64,000 bases of DNA from Streptomyces shenzhenensis. GTDB taxonomy: Bacteria; Actinomycetota; Actinomycetes; Streptomycetales; Streptomycetaceae. Position numbers and translations under genes: made by a program. Location of the stretch: assembly GCF_021462265.1 (NCBI RefSeq), contig NZ_JAJONF010000021.1:1-64000 (forward strand), written 5' to 3'. The notes beneath the pieces were generated by a model. The model saw only the letters and a program-made list of their open reading frames with translations, made no database searches and was not told the origin of the DNA. Positions 8,301 through 16,900 of the stretch are shown one piece after another (the stretch's first letter is position 1; every line of letters starts with the position of its first letter).

Positions 8301-11300
8301 TCAGCTCGCGCGGCATACCATCTTCCGCCACAGGGTGGGCATCGGCGAGCAGTTCCTGGAGCTTGACGTCCTGGTCTTCGGAAAGCGCGCCGTCAGCCTG
8401 GGCGCGCCGCAGTTCGGCCGCGAGTTCGCTATGGCGTTGGCCCAACTCGGAGCGACGGCGCGTTTCGGCTTCGTCGAGGCGCGTACGCCGTGCCGCATCG
8501 AAGCTCACCTTGGCGGTGCCGGGCAGCGCGCCCTGGCCGGCGAGATCCAGAATGCGGTGGGCGATGCTGAACGCATCCCGTTCCACTTGGAAATCCAGTG
8601 CTTCGTCCCATGACCGGTCCGCGGCCGCGAGCAGGTCCGGCACCGAAGGGCGCTCGCCCGGTACGAGGGGAACCTTGAGCAGCTCGGCATCGATTACCTG
8701 GCTTGCGTCGTGTTCCGACTCGTTTCGCTGGGCGGTTGCACCATCCAGTTCGTGGAAGAGACGGGTGAGGGATTCGTGCGCGGCCCAGGCTGTCGCCGCG
8801 GGCAGCGGATTGGGTCGCCTCATGGCCGCCTGCAGGTCGTCGAGGGCGCGGTCCTGTCGGCTGAGGACGGCCTGTCGCATGGACGAGATCTCCTGCACGG
8901 CCCAGTTGCTGTCAGCGGCATGGCTGCGGCGCAGAGCCTCAGTGACATCCAGCCACGACTTCGCGCACTCAATTGCGCGCTCGACTACGTGTACCAGATC
9001 CTGGCGGCCCGATCCCTCAAGGGAACGGCTGCTGGGGCCGCGGAACTCCCGCTCCATCCGGTCGATTTCGGTGTGGATCTCGGAGAGGCGGGTCAGCCGG
9101 TCGATGGTCTCGCGCGCTGTGGTGTCGGCGTCCGACGTGCCGTTCGCGATGGCGAGGAGCAGGCGGCCGAGCATGCCGTCGGCGGCCAGCCACCGCTTGG
9201 CGATGTTCGTCGCCCGGTTGTACCTCAGACGGGGCGGTTTAAGCATGGTGCGGCTCTGCTCGGTGATCTCACGCAGCTTTGCCTCCGCCTCGGACACATC
9301 GGCGATGACAGCCATGGGCGGCGCGATGAGCAGAGCGCCACTCAGCGCGCGTTCCGCTACCGCTGTGGCGATGGCGGCGAGCCCCTCCGGCAGTCGTGGA
9401 GCCAGGGCCTGCAACTGGGCTCCGGTCACATGCTCGCCGGTGACCAGGGCGGCGCGGATCAGAGCGGGGAGCAGGAGCAGTTCGGTTCCCTCGGTGTCGC
9501 GCGGGCCGAGGGCGTCCCATTGCTGGAGCGCCTCGCTCACGGCCCGAGCTCCGCTGCCGGATCCGGAGCGCAGGACAGCGGCTGCCGATGCCAGGCGCAA
9601 GGCGGCCGATTCGGCTTCGGAACGGCCGGCGGCCTGGGAGAGGTGAGCGGCCAGTCCGAAGCGTTCCTCGGACACGAGCCGGGCGATCGCGGTCTCAATG
9701 GCGACCGCCTCGACCGGTACGACGTCGGGGCGGCCTTCGGCGAGTGCGGGAACGGTCACTGCTTCCTGGCCGCGCGGTGTTGCCTCGACGGCCGATTCGC
9801 GGTCGACGGTGCGTGCCGGATCCGGGTTGGAGTCGCCGACTACGGTCTGGTTCGCAGCCCTCCGGGGCACTGCGGCCGGGTTCGTCACCACGGCGGTAGG
9901 GGCCTGGCCCCCAGCGGTGGCCGCGGCGGCCAGGTTCGCCTTGGTGGTGGCAACGGCGTCGGCGACAGCCGGGAGGGGGGCGGCCTCCTCTGCCCCGGCC
10001 TCCTCTGCCTGGCCAGCCTTGGTGCTCTTGGCCTGCGACGAAGGCACCGGCAGGAAGGCCGCGGTCGGCTTCCCTTCCTGGCGGGCCGGGTATCCAGGGG
10101 CCGAGACTGCTGCGTCCTGACCGTGGCGCACGTCTGTCTCGTTGTGAGCCGCAGGGTCCGTGCCCCCGACCGGTCCGTCAGATCCCGCGCCGGTCTTCGC
10201 CAGCATCGGTGCCGCTGGGTGTTCCGGCAGGACGTTGCGGCTGCTCGGTGCGTCCTTCTGTGCAGGGAGAGAAAGTTCGGCGTACATCAGGGCTGCTATG
10301 ACACAGTCCGGCAGGGACTGTGCAACCCGCTGCTGGCGGGCCATGATCTCGGGCAGCGCATCCGGCTGATCAGCCAGCTCGACGATTTCGACAAGCGCGG
10401 CAAGCGCGGCAGCGTGGTCACGCTCCGACTCGGCCCACAGGGGATTCTCCAGCAGCTGCCGGGCTTGGTGATGCGCTGTTGCCAGGGACGGTGCCGCCGC
10501 ACCGCCGTCTTCGCATTCGATGCTCAGCAGCACACGAAGGGTCTCACGGGCGGCAAGGTCTCGATCACGCTCCGCACGGTGTGCTTCCACGGCCCGAGCC
10601 AAGTCGTCCAGTCGGCGCGGCACGACGCCCAACCCTGCGTCTTTCAGTGCCTTTTGGAGGCGGGTAAAGGCCGGGGACAGCGCGGACAAGTCCCGCAGAT
10701 CCTGCCTGGCGGGCGCGCGCCCATCGTCCAATGCCTCAACGATGCGCCGTACCACGTCCCGGGCGTCCCGGACGGAGACCGTCAGCGCCTCGTAGAGGGC
10801 GTAGGCGTCGTCCTTGTCCTGCCGCTTCTCGGTAGCGTCGGTCGTCTCTCGGCCCGCCGATCTCACGTCAACGTCAGAGCTCTGCGATGTGGGCACCGCT
10901 GAGGCGTCAGCAAGCGGGACAGGCTTATCAGCAGGCCCCGGAGCCCGGTCTTCGTGGCTCGAAGCGAATTCCGGGGTGGCTTCCACTACGCGGGCCGCGG
11001 CCTGACGCACGGCGTCCATTTTTTCAACGCCCGTGCCGAGGCCGAGCCAGTCGTGGTCGGCTGCCCATACGAACACCTCGGCATCGATTGCCGAGGCTTG
11101 GCAGCACGCAAAGACAGCGAGCCGGACCAGGATCGCACCCCATCGTGTGACCGGGTCGGCAACGACAGTACTGTCGTCGTCTGGCCAGACGATGGTGGTC
11201 ACGTCCTCCATGACCCGGCGGACCAGGTAACGGACGGTACAGGTGCAAGCATTTGTCCTCGCCTCGCGTCGCATGCGGGTCAGGACATCCCGGCACAGGG

Positions 11301-11541
11301 ACTTACTTGCCCGGCGTGGCGCTGCCAGGTTGATCCCCAATCCACGCAGCAGGTGCTGGCGCTCCTGCGAGGTGATGGAGTTGAAGGCCAGTTCGACCAT
11401 GTCGGGAGTGAGCTCGTCCAGAGCGTCCGCGACAGGTGTGCCGCAGGCGTTGAGGGCAGCGGCGAGCGATCTGAGCAACTCGGGCGATATGCCCGGCGGA
11501 GACAGCGGTGGCTCTGATATGACGCGGTACCGGTCGTGCAT
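5308..11541 (-). CDS. Giant STAND-like P-loop ATPase, third gene of the helicase operon
   Basis: 2077 aa when read from ATG 11541 (MHDRYRVISEPPL). The frame stays open further upstream, but those codons overlap the preceding gene and read as Arg/Pro-rich shadow. The ATPase core is clear: Walker A GGRGLGKSALL (Lys about 1417), Walker B LLILMDECD (Asp about 1511), then AGLHSVQRF and an FSHLAQTPTVVGPLAP block like STAND/AAA ATPases. The first 1400 residues are mainly long acidic helices, with a Pro/Ala linker around 380-560. The C-terminal 550 residues are helical and unassigned. It is a cytosolic protein with no signal peptide or membrane segment. It lies 38 bp after the middle gene, so the three are co-transcribed. 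A role as phage sensor or effector is inference from size, ATPase type and island context. Confidence 0.7.
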   Translation of the reverse strand: MHDRYRVISEPPLSPPGISPELLRSLAAALNACGTPVADALDELTPDMVELAFNSITSQERQHLLRGLGINLAAPRRASKSLCRDVLTRMRREARTNACTCTVRYLVRRVMEDVTTIVWPDDDSTVVADPVTRWGAILVRLAVFACCQASAIDAEVFVWAADHDWLGLGTGVEKMDAVRQAAARVVEATPEFASSHEDRAPGPADKPVPLADASAVPTSQSSDVDVRSAGRETTDATEKRQDKDDAYALYEALTVSVRDARDVVRRIVEALDDGRAPARQDLRDLSALSPAFTRLQKALKDAGLGVVPRRLDDLARAVEAHRAERDRDLAARETLRVLLSIECEDGGAAAPSLATAHHQARQLLENPLWAESERDHAAALAALVEIVELADQPDALPEIMARQQRVAQSLPDCVIAALMYAELSLPAQKDAPSSRNVLPEHPAAPMLAKTGAGSDGPVGGTDPAAHNETDVRHGQDAAVSAPGYPARQEGKPTAAFLPVPSSQAKSTKAGQAEEAGAEEAAPLPAVADAVATTKANLAAAATAGGQAPTAVVTNPAAVPRRAANQTVVGDSNPDPARTVDRESAVEATPRGQEAVTVPALAEGRPDVVPVEAVAIETAIARLVSEERFGLAAHLSQAAGRSEAESAALRLASAAAVLRSGSGSGARAVSEALQQWDALGPRDTEGTELLLLPALIRAALVTGEHVTGAQLQALAPRLPEGLAAIATAVAERALSGALLIAPPMAVIADVSEAEAKLREITEQSRTMLKPPRLRYNRATNIAKRWLAADGMLGRLLLAIANGTSDADTTARETIDRLTRLSEIHTEIDRMEREFRGPSSRSLEGSGRQDLVHVVERAIECAKSWLDVTEALRRSHAADSNWAVQEISSMRQAVLSRQDRALDDLQAAMRRPNPLPAATAWAAHESLTRLFHELDGATAQRNESEHDASQVIDAELLKVPLVPGERPSVPDLLAAADRSWDEALDFQVERDAFSIAHRILDLAGQGALPGTAKVSFDAARRTRLDEAETRRRSELGQRHSELAAELRRAQADGALSEDQDVKLQELLADAHPVAEDGMPRELSAVRRTLGEVAELLPRYREEAADRLRARLDALSDITPDERAQVLRHLDTDAFATAADLVYFLELGEPVPELLADESHLANFFPAVPAGLPEGITSELVTHVRARDKHRILPMLDYTNLSADEAARAANALDLWRELSAVEPKERQNVNVRDMLLPALSLLGYEARRAKPLHELPRTHEYRFADVSDIGINGRAWAPAFGTKILEQGRTLRVLMLWGRPSAQLLLSRAAKEPSGESLLVAYFGTLSKEARAELAAASAERAPLMVVDDAALAYLAAHGNRQVSVATETLLPFSGVNPYIKEKRGRIGREMFYGRDAERKSILDPDGTQIIFGGRGLGKSALLNDAGDRFAEQQPGSHHPVYLNLDYHNIGKGNALGSETIWSVLDRELTSLEVLAQPKGRRGQPADPYERVRSGIKGWLDEDPRRRLLILMDECDLFFEADVPHCTQTRRLKGLCVETRGRMKVVFAGLHSVQRFTRLARNGPFSHLAQTPTVVGPLAPQFAADLLALPMRALGFDFADVDLVNRVLGYCSYQPFLLQMFGSRLVEVMQRKRLRPDAAGPPYAIEATDVEAVESDPSLRADITAAFKETLTLDDRYNVIANVLAKQARDNGLETRLSDVELRDECASWWAAGFEQLGSEGFRAYLQEMVGLGVLAPNHDGRGWHLRGPNALRMIGTAQEIEAQLLGAETECELEETVIMEGRPELANRRSAPLTVTQVDDLLGDHTNQVRIVLGTPATGIGDVEDTLRAVTGRLAGWTIPAIGRNSVFRLELTSGRPGERRVIVSDLAANEVKDDVSRESLNLALTELPEKSGVTRAVVLVAGTGQLGLWRDVLSAPGTAASTAVVLRRHDRRSLKSWTQRSELFDTEERLTRLLEVTGGWPMLLDRAVELHDTYKNQDQALRRLGDELQQQSQAAQLVSAAGLTADPIVASGYRAVADEFGTDWADEGDLLAAIELAGFDEPDAQWVYWCLEAFHAFQRDGARLRVEPVLHNCWSRG

Positions 11542-11579
11542 TTGGGTTCCATCCTGATGCGACAAAGGGTGAAGGAAAA

Positions 11580-13916
11580 TCAGTTTCCGCGGGTGTGCGG
11601 GGTGACGAAGGTGTAGCCCCGCGGTAGTTCCCCGCCGTTGGCCAGGCCGAGCCTGCGGCAGTGCGCATGGAAAGCAGCGCGCTGGGCGTCGCTGGGTGAG
11701 TTGCCGGGCAGCAGGCGCCGCAGATGTCCGGGTACGTACTGCAACGCCATCGGCGCCGACTGCCAGGTCCGGTCGAAGGCGCCGTGCCCGGTCGGTGGCC
11801 TCGGTATGGGAACAGGGTTGGGCTGGTAGCCGATGAGCGGGATCTCCTGTTCGCCGGGGCGCGCCGGATGGTGGGGCCGTCCGTCGGGGCTGCGGCTGCC
11901 GGTGGTCGGGTAGAGGTGCCCGCCGGCTAGGAGCTCTTCGACGGCCGCTTCCATGGCCTCGGCCTGCGCAGCCGCAGGTGCCTGCCCGTACACGGCGGTG
12001 GGTAGTACCGAGCGGTCGAGCAGTGCGTGCCCGTCGGGGGTGAGCAGTCCGCAGCGGCGTACAGCTCGCATCACCAACCGGCCCGCGTCCAAGCCTGTCG
12101 CCGAGTCGCGGGTTCGGGTGGAGCCTGGGGCGTCCTCGCGGGTGAGGATGGCCGCGTCGTACCGATGCTCGATGGCCCGTTCGCCCACCGTCACAGGGGT
12201 TTCGAGGAGGGTGGTCGTGGCGCGGATGACGCGACCGCCGCGGGGCCACTGGAGGTGGAGTTCGAGGCCCGGGAAGAAGTCCAGCGGCCACTCGATGTCC
12301 AACAGGCGGCCAGTCCCGTCACCGAGTTCGGGGCGGGTGTCCTGGACCTCCTCGGACTTCTCCAGATCGCCGCCCGGATGCGTGAGCTCCAAGCGCACGG
12401 TGGTCTGCCCCCGGCTGAGGCCGCACAGTTCGTCGGCGATGATCGGGCGCAGCGGGAGATACCCGTCCATGAGGTGGGCGAGCCTCAGCGGCATCCGCCA
12501 CGCGATCTCGCTGTCACCGATCCGCAGGAGTTGCCCGGCTCCCAGAGCGGTGGCGTCGTCGAGCGGCATGTCCACCGGTTCGGTCGGCGGCTCCACGACC
12601 GGTTCCGCTGCCGATTCTGCACCCGGATCACTGGACGGCCCGGAAGGGCTCGCACACGATAGGGGCGGCTCTGTGGTCGCGCGCCAACCAAGTCCGGCTG
12701 CCGCCAGCGGATCGCTGTCCTCCTCGTAGGTGCCCGGGTGATGGGACCTCCACACACCGCCGCCTTCGAAGGCGTCGTCGAGGCTGACCCGCGTGCCGCT
12801 CTCGAAGAGACCGTTCTCACTCTCGCCCCGGATGAGATCGGCGATTGCCAGGTTGGCCCGGCACACGGCTGTTGGGTAGCCGAGGCCGGAGAGCAACGGT
12901 GCGGCGCCCGGGAAGTCCCGCAGCCGCGACCCGACCGCGGTGTAGGCGGTGGTCGTGGCGGCAATGGCGTAGCGGCGCTTGGCTGCCAGCTTGGCAGCGT
13001 ATTGCAGGGAGGCGGCCAGCGCGCTCATGTCGTGGCCACCGAGCGGTCCGGTGTCCCGCCAGCAGGCGGCGAGGTCGTCGCAGGTCATCGCGTACGAGCC
13101 CCACATACGCAGTGCGTCGCTCGACGCGAGCACGCGCGCAATGACGTCGAGCAGGCGCATGAGGGTGCCTCGCAACAGCTCCTCGTCCTGTCCACAGGCC
13201 AGTTCGGCGAGCGAAACGGGCACGAAGGGGCTGAGCAGCTGCGCGCGTGCGGTGGTCAGCAGGTAGGCGGCGTAGAACGAGACTTCGTCCCGCTCCGCGG
13301 CCTCGCGGGACGGATGGACGGCATCGACCAGGACGTGTCCGTGCTCGTCGATCCACCGGGCGTGATCGCGCAGCCGATTCAGCTGGGCGGGCCTCAGACT
13401 CAGCGCCTCGCCGAAGGCGCGCAGATCTGGGACGAGTAGTTCGCGGCGTATCGGGGCTCGATGAATGTTTGGCCTTCCTGGTCCTTCCGCGCCGGCGGGC
13501 GCTCCGGACACCCAACCCGGTACTTCACCGAGCGGGCCGATCGCGGGGTGCTGACCCTCCTTGTAGACGATCTCCGCGTACAGGGGCTGGGAGGTGGTGG
13601 CGATGTGCACCATGGCTCCCACGGGGAGGGCCTCGATGCGCTCCCTGAGATGGATGACGGGAAACCCATCGGGATCGAGCGGGCTGGCGCCGTAGCCCTC
13701 TCCTCCGAGGTCGTAGCCGAAGTAGACGGCGTTGAAGGCGACCGAGACATGAACCGGGGCGCGACGAACCTTGACCAGCTCTTCCAGGTAGTCGCGCAGC
13801 CGGCCCAGTTCCGCGGCGGGCACGGCGTCGTAGCCATGTGCCATGGCGGGGGTCAGCAGCGGTTCGCACGTATAGGGCTGCCAGATCCCGGTCGACGCCT
13901 CCGGAGTCATGGTCAT
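11580..13916 (-). CDS. Unrecognised 778-aa protein, middle gene of the helicase operon
   Basis: Start ATG 13916 (MTMTPEASTG) overlaps the helicase stop codon by 4 bp (ATGA), which fixes the start and implies translational coupling. A longer in-frame reading from 14171 would sit inside the helicase gene. I recognise no domain. Visible features are an N-terminal globular part (residues about 1-380), a Pro/Ser/Glu-rich linker (about 420-460), a beta-rich middle (about 470-610; 'LRIGDSEIAWRMPLRLAHLMDGYLPL') and a Pro-rich C-terminal part. There is no signal peptide, transmembrane segment or P-loop. Its place between a nucleic-acid-processing helicase and a STAND ATPase suggests an adaptor or recognition subunit, but that is speculation. 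Confidence 0.7.
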   Translation of the reverse strand: MTMTPEASTGIWQPYTCEPLLTPAMAHGYDAVPAAELGRLRDYLEELVKVRRAPVHVSVAFNAVYFGYDLGGEGYGASPLDPDGFPVIHLRERIEALPVGAMVHIATTSQPLYAEIVYKEGQHPAIGPLGEVPGWVSGAPAGAEGPGRPNIHRAPIRRELLVPDLRAFGEALSLRPAQLNRLRDHARWIDEHGHVLVDAVHPSREAAERDEVSFYAAYLLTTARAQLLSPFVPVSLAELACGQDEELLRGTLMRLLDVIARVLASSDALRMWGSYAMTCDDLAACWRDTGPLGGHDMSALAASLQYAAKLAAKRRYAIAATTTAYTAVGSRLRDFPGAAPLLSGLGYPTAVCRANLAIADLIRGESENGLFESGTRVSLDDAFEGGGVWRSHHPGTYEEDSDPLAAAGLGWRATTEPPLSCASPSGPSSDPGAESAAEPVVEPPTEPVDMPLDDATALGAGQLLRIGDSEIAWRMPLRLAHLMDGYLPLRPIIADELCGLSRGQTTVRLELTHPGGDLEKSEEVQDTRPELGDGTGRLLDIEWPLDFFPGLELHLQWPRGGRVIRATTTLLETPVTVGERAIEHRYDAAILTREDAPGSTRTRDSATGLDAGRLVMRAVRRCGLLTPDGHALLDRSVLPTAVYGQAPAAAQAEAMEAAVEELLAGGHLYPTTGSRSPDGRPHHPARPGEQEIPLIGYQPNPVPIPRPPTGHGAFDRTWQSAPMALQYVPGHLRRLLPGNSPSDAQRAAFHAHCRRLGLANGGELPRGYTFVTPHTRGN

Positions 13917-16900
13917 GCCTTCTCTCCCTCGTTCCGTAGCCGCGGTGCTGGTGCTGCGCCCTCCGGCGTTCGCGTGGCGTGCCACCGCCCATCGTCGGTG
14001 ACGTTCACCGCACCCGTCTCGGCCAGTCGCTGCAGGCTCTTCTCGACCTCGGCGTACAGGAGGCCGATACGTCCGCCGAAGTGGCGACTGTCCCGTAGCG
14101 CCCTGGGCAGCGGTATCAGGCGTTTGTTCATCGGGTGGTACGACGCCTCGTCGCCGCGTACCGCGTGCCACAGTGTCCGCGGGTGGAGACCGCGCGGCAT
14201 GAGACGGATGAGGCGGTAGACCTGGGCGTCGAGGCGCTGGGTGCGCAGCGCCTCGTCGGCACCGCCGCCGTTGCGCTGAGCGGCGCTCTCGAAGGCTTGG
14301 GCGACGGCGGGCCGACGTTCGCCGATCGGCCAGTCAGTCGTAGCCCAGCAGGCTGAGCAACGGCAGCGAGCGCCGGCGCAGCAGTCGTCGGGAACCTCAG
14401 GGACACCGAAGTAGTCGGCGAACTTGCGCTGAGCGCATGTGGTGGTGTCCTCGAAAAAGTCTTTGAGCAAGGTGAGTTCGCCTGCGGCGCGAGAGGTGCG
14501 CCGGGTGAGCAGCGGCAGGAACCCGCCGGGCAACTGGCGGTGGTGGACGCTGAGACCCGTGACGTATCGGCGGCTGGGGGCAGCGGACACGTCGAGTAGT
14601 CCCCGGTCATGCAGGTCGGCGAGGATCTCCCAAGTGCCGGCTGGGCCGTGTGCGATGTCCCGGTAGCCGTTGACGTGCTCTGCGAGGTGGGCGTCGAGCG
14701 CGTGGACGCGGAGGCGAGCGTGGTCCGGCCGGGAGAGCACGGCTTCGATGATGGGTTGCTCAAGGGTGCCGTCGTGGCTGGGTGAACGGGTAGCGCCGTG
14801 GCCCTCTTCGGGTGGCTGCGCGTCCCCGGCTTTGACCGTGCACAGCGGCGGGTAGTCGCCGAGGTCGGTTATCGCTCCCAGATCTGCGAGGGCACCGAAG
14901 GCACGCATGATCCCGGTGCGGTAACGGTCCTCGGTATGGCTGCTGCGCAGCTCGCTGTCATCGAGGAGGCCTGCGGCGGCGTCCTCGGCCATGAGTGCCT
15001 CGGCCAGTTCAGCGGGGTCGATGCTGCCGCTCCAGCTGCTGAGCACCGCCTGGCCCATGCGGCGCAGCAGGGGAGCGGGCAGATCCTGCCCGGTCATGAA
15101 CTGAACTGTGCGTAGGCCACGGCTGGTTGCCAGCGCGAGAGTGACGTTGACGGGCCCTTCGCCTTGCCTACCCTGCCCCGCCGCGTCACGGCCCGCGCGG
15201 CCGATCTGCTGATAGAGCGCAGCCAAGTCGGTCGGTGGGGAAACACAGAACACGGTGCGTATGTCGGGTCGGTTGACGCCGAGCCCGAAGGCTGAGGTCG
15301 CCACCGTGACAACTGGCGCGAACCCCTCTTCACCTTGCTTGGGCGCCTCCCGGAACTCGGTCATCACCGCTGCTTTCTCGGCCTCGGTGAGCCGGCCGTG
15401 GAATCGCAGTAGCCGCACGCCGGTGTCGCCCACGTACTCGCGCAGGTGCGTGTACAGCGCGTTGACCTCCTTGACCGTGAGGCAGTACAGGATCGCGTGC
15501 CCGTCGAGCGCGTCGACCACTCGCTCGGCGAGACCGACGACACCGCCTGGGCCGGGCTGATTCAACGAGCGTCGAAATATTGCGAGTTCGGGGCGAATCG
15601 GGTTCTCGCGTACGGTGACGAGTCCTCCGCGTGCCTGTGGCCAGGTGGACTCGGTGTGCTCCTGCTCCGATCCGGCAGTGGGCGGCTCGGGCGCCATCTC
15701 GAAGAGGTGCTCGCGAAGGGCTGCGTGCACCGAGTGGTTGGCGGTGGCCGTGACCGCAGTGACCGGCAGCCCGTACTCCTCACGCAGCTCGGTGAGGAAC
15801 CGTGCCACCCGCTGCATACTGGGCCGGAAGTCCTCCCACTGGATCATGGTGTGCGCCTCGTCGACGGCGATGCGGGTGACCTGCCCTGCCGCGACCGCCT
15901 TCCGTACCAGCTCCCGGAAGCGGCGCTGGCACAGCCGCTCCGGACTGACGTACACCATCCGGATGCCATGGTCCTGCCGCCCCAGCAGCTGGTCGGCAAC
16001 TTCGGTCTTCCCGGCCCGGCTACTGGACTCCCGCAGCGGGGAGATCAGGGCACGTACGGCACCTCCGATGGAGCGGTTGAGTTCAAGGGCTTGGTCGTGC
16101 ATCAGCGCCACGAGCGGGCTGATGACAAGGGTGGTGCCGGGCAGGACCAGAGCGGGCAGCTGGAAGGTATAACTCTTGCCGAAGCCGGTGGGCAGCAGCG
16201 CAAGGGCGTTGCTGCCCTCGGCGACGGCCCCGATCACCCTCTGCTGGGCCGCCTTCAGCATGACCGGCTCGTCGGAGAACCTGAGGAGCCCGCCGATCTC
16301 TGCGGCGCGCTTCAGCACGACCTCGCCGAGTCGGCCTTCGACACGCAGCCGCTCGGCCTCGTCCTGCGTGAGGGCGAGCTCCCGGATGCGGCGAGTGTGC
16401 GGCAGCACGGTATGGCGTTCGAGGGCATCGTCCGCGCACAGTTCGGCCGCCCGCCCATGGTCCAGGAGACCTGCTCGAGCCATGAACTCCCAGATGCGCC
16501 GCCATCCGTCGGCCATGGTGACCACATTGCCGCCGCCTGTCTCCCCGGTGGTCGGGTCTGGTCGCAGCAGGCCCGCATCTAGGCTGCCGAGGAAGGCCCG
16601 ACGGTATACACGGCGCAGGCTGGTGTGCCCGCCGAGCTTGCGGTCGCTGAGGATGACGACGCCGCGGTGGCGGTCGGAACGGATGAGCCGGCCCACCGCC
16701 TGTCGCAGCTGCAGCGCGGCAAGCGGCAGGTAGTAGCCCTCGGTGGCGGCCCCGTCTGGGTCCGGGTGCCCGGCATCCTCGGCGCGTTGCCGTGCGGCAG
16801 CGCGGCGGGCCTCGATGATCGGTGCGGCGAAGGGTGCGAAGGGTAGTTTGTTGATCCACACCAGGCGCAGCCGTTCCTCATCGGCGACGTCGACGCCCTG

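Noticed and set aside
6847..11005. Long plus-strand frames (e.g. 6847-8076, 8156-9646, 8710-10902)
   Set aside because: Antisense shadows of the giant ATPase gene. Composition is typical of the wrong frame in GC-rich DNA, with no motifs.
11542..12291. Extension of the giant ATPase to a 2327-aa protein starting at 12291
   Set aside because: The extra 250 codons overlap the 778-aa gene and read as Arg/Pro/His-rich antisense-type shadow. ATG 11541 gives a normal protein start.
13917..14171. Extension of the 778-aa gene to a start at 14171
   Set aside because: It would lie inside the helicase gene, and the extra residues are Arg-rich. ATG 13916 forms an exact ATGA overlap with the helicase stop codon.
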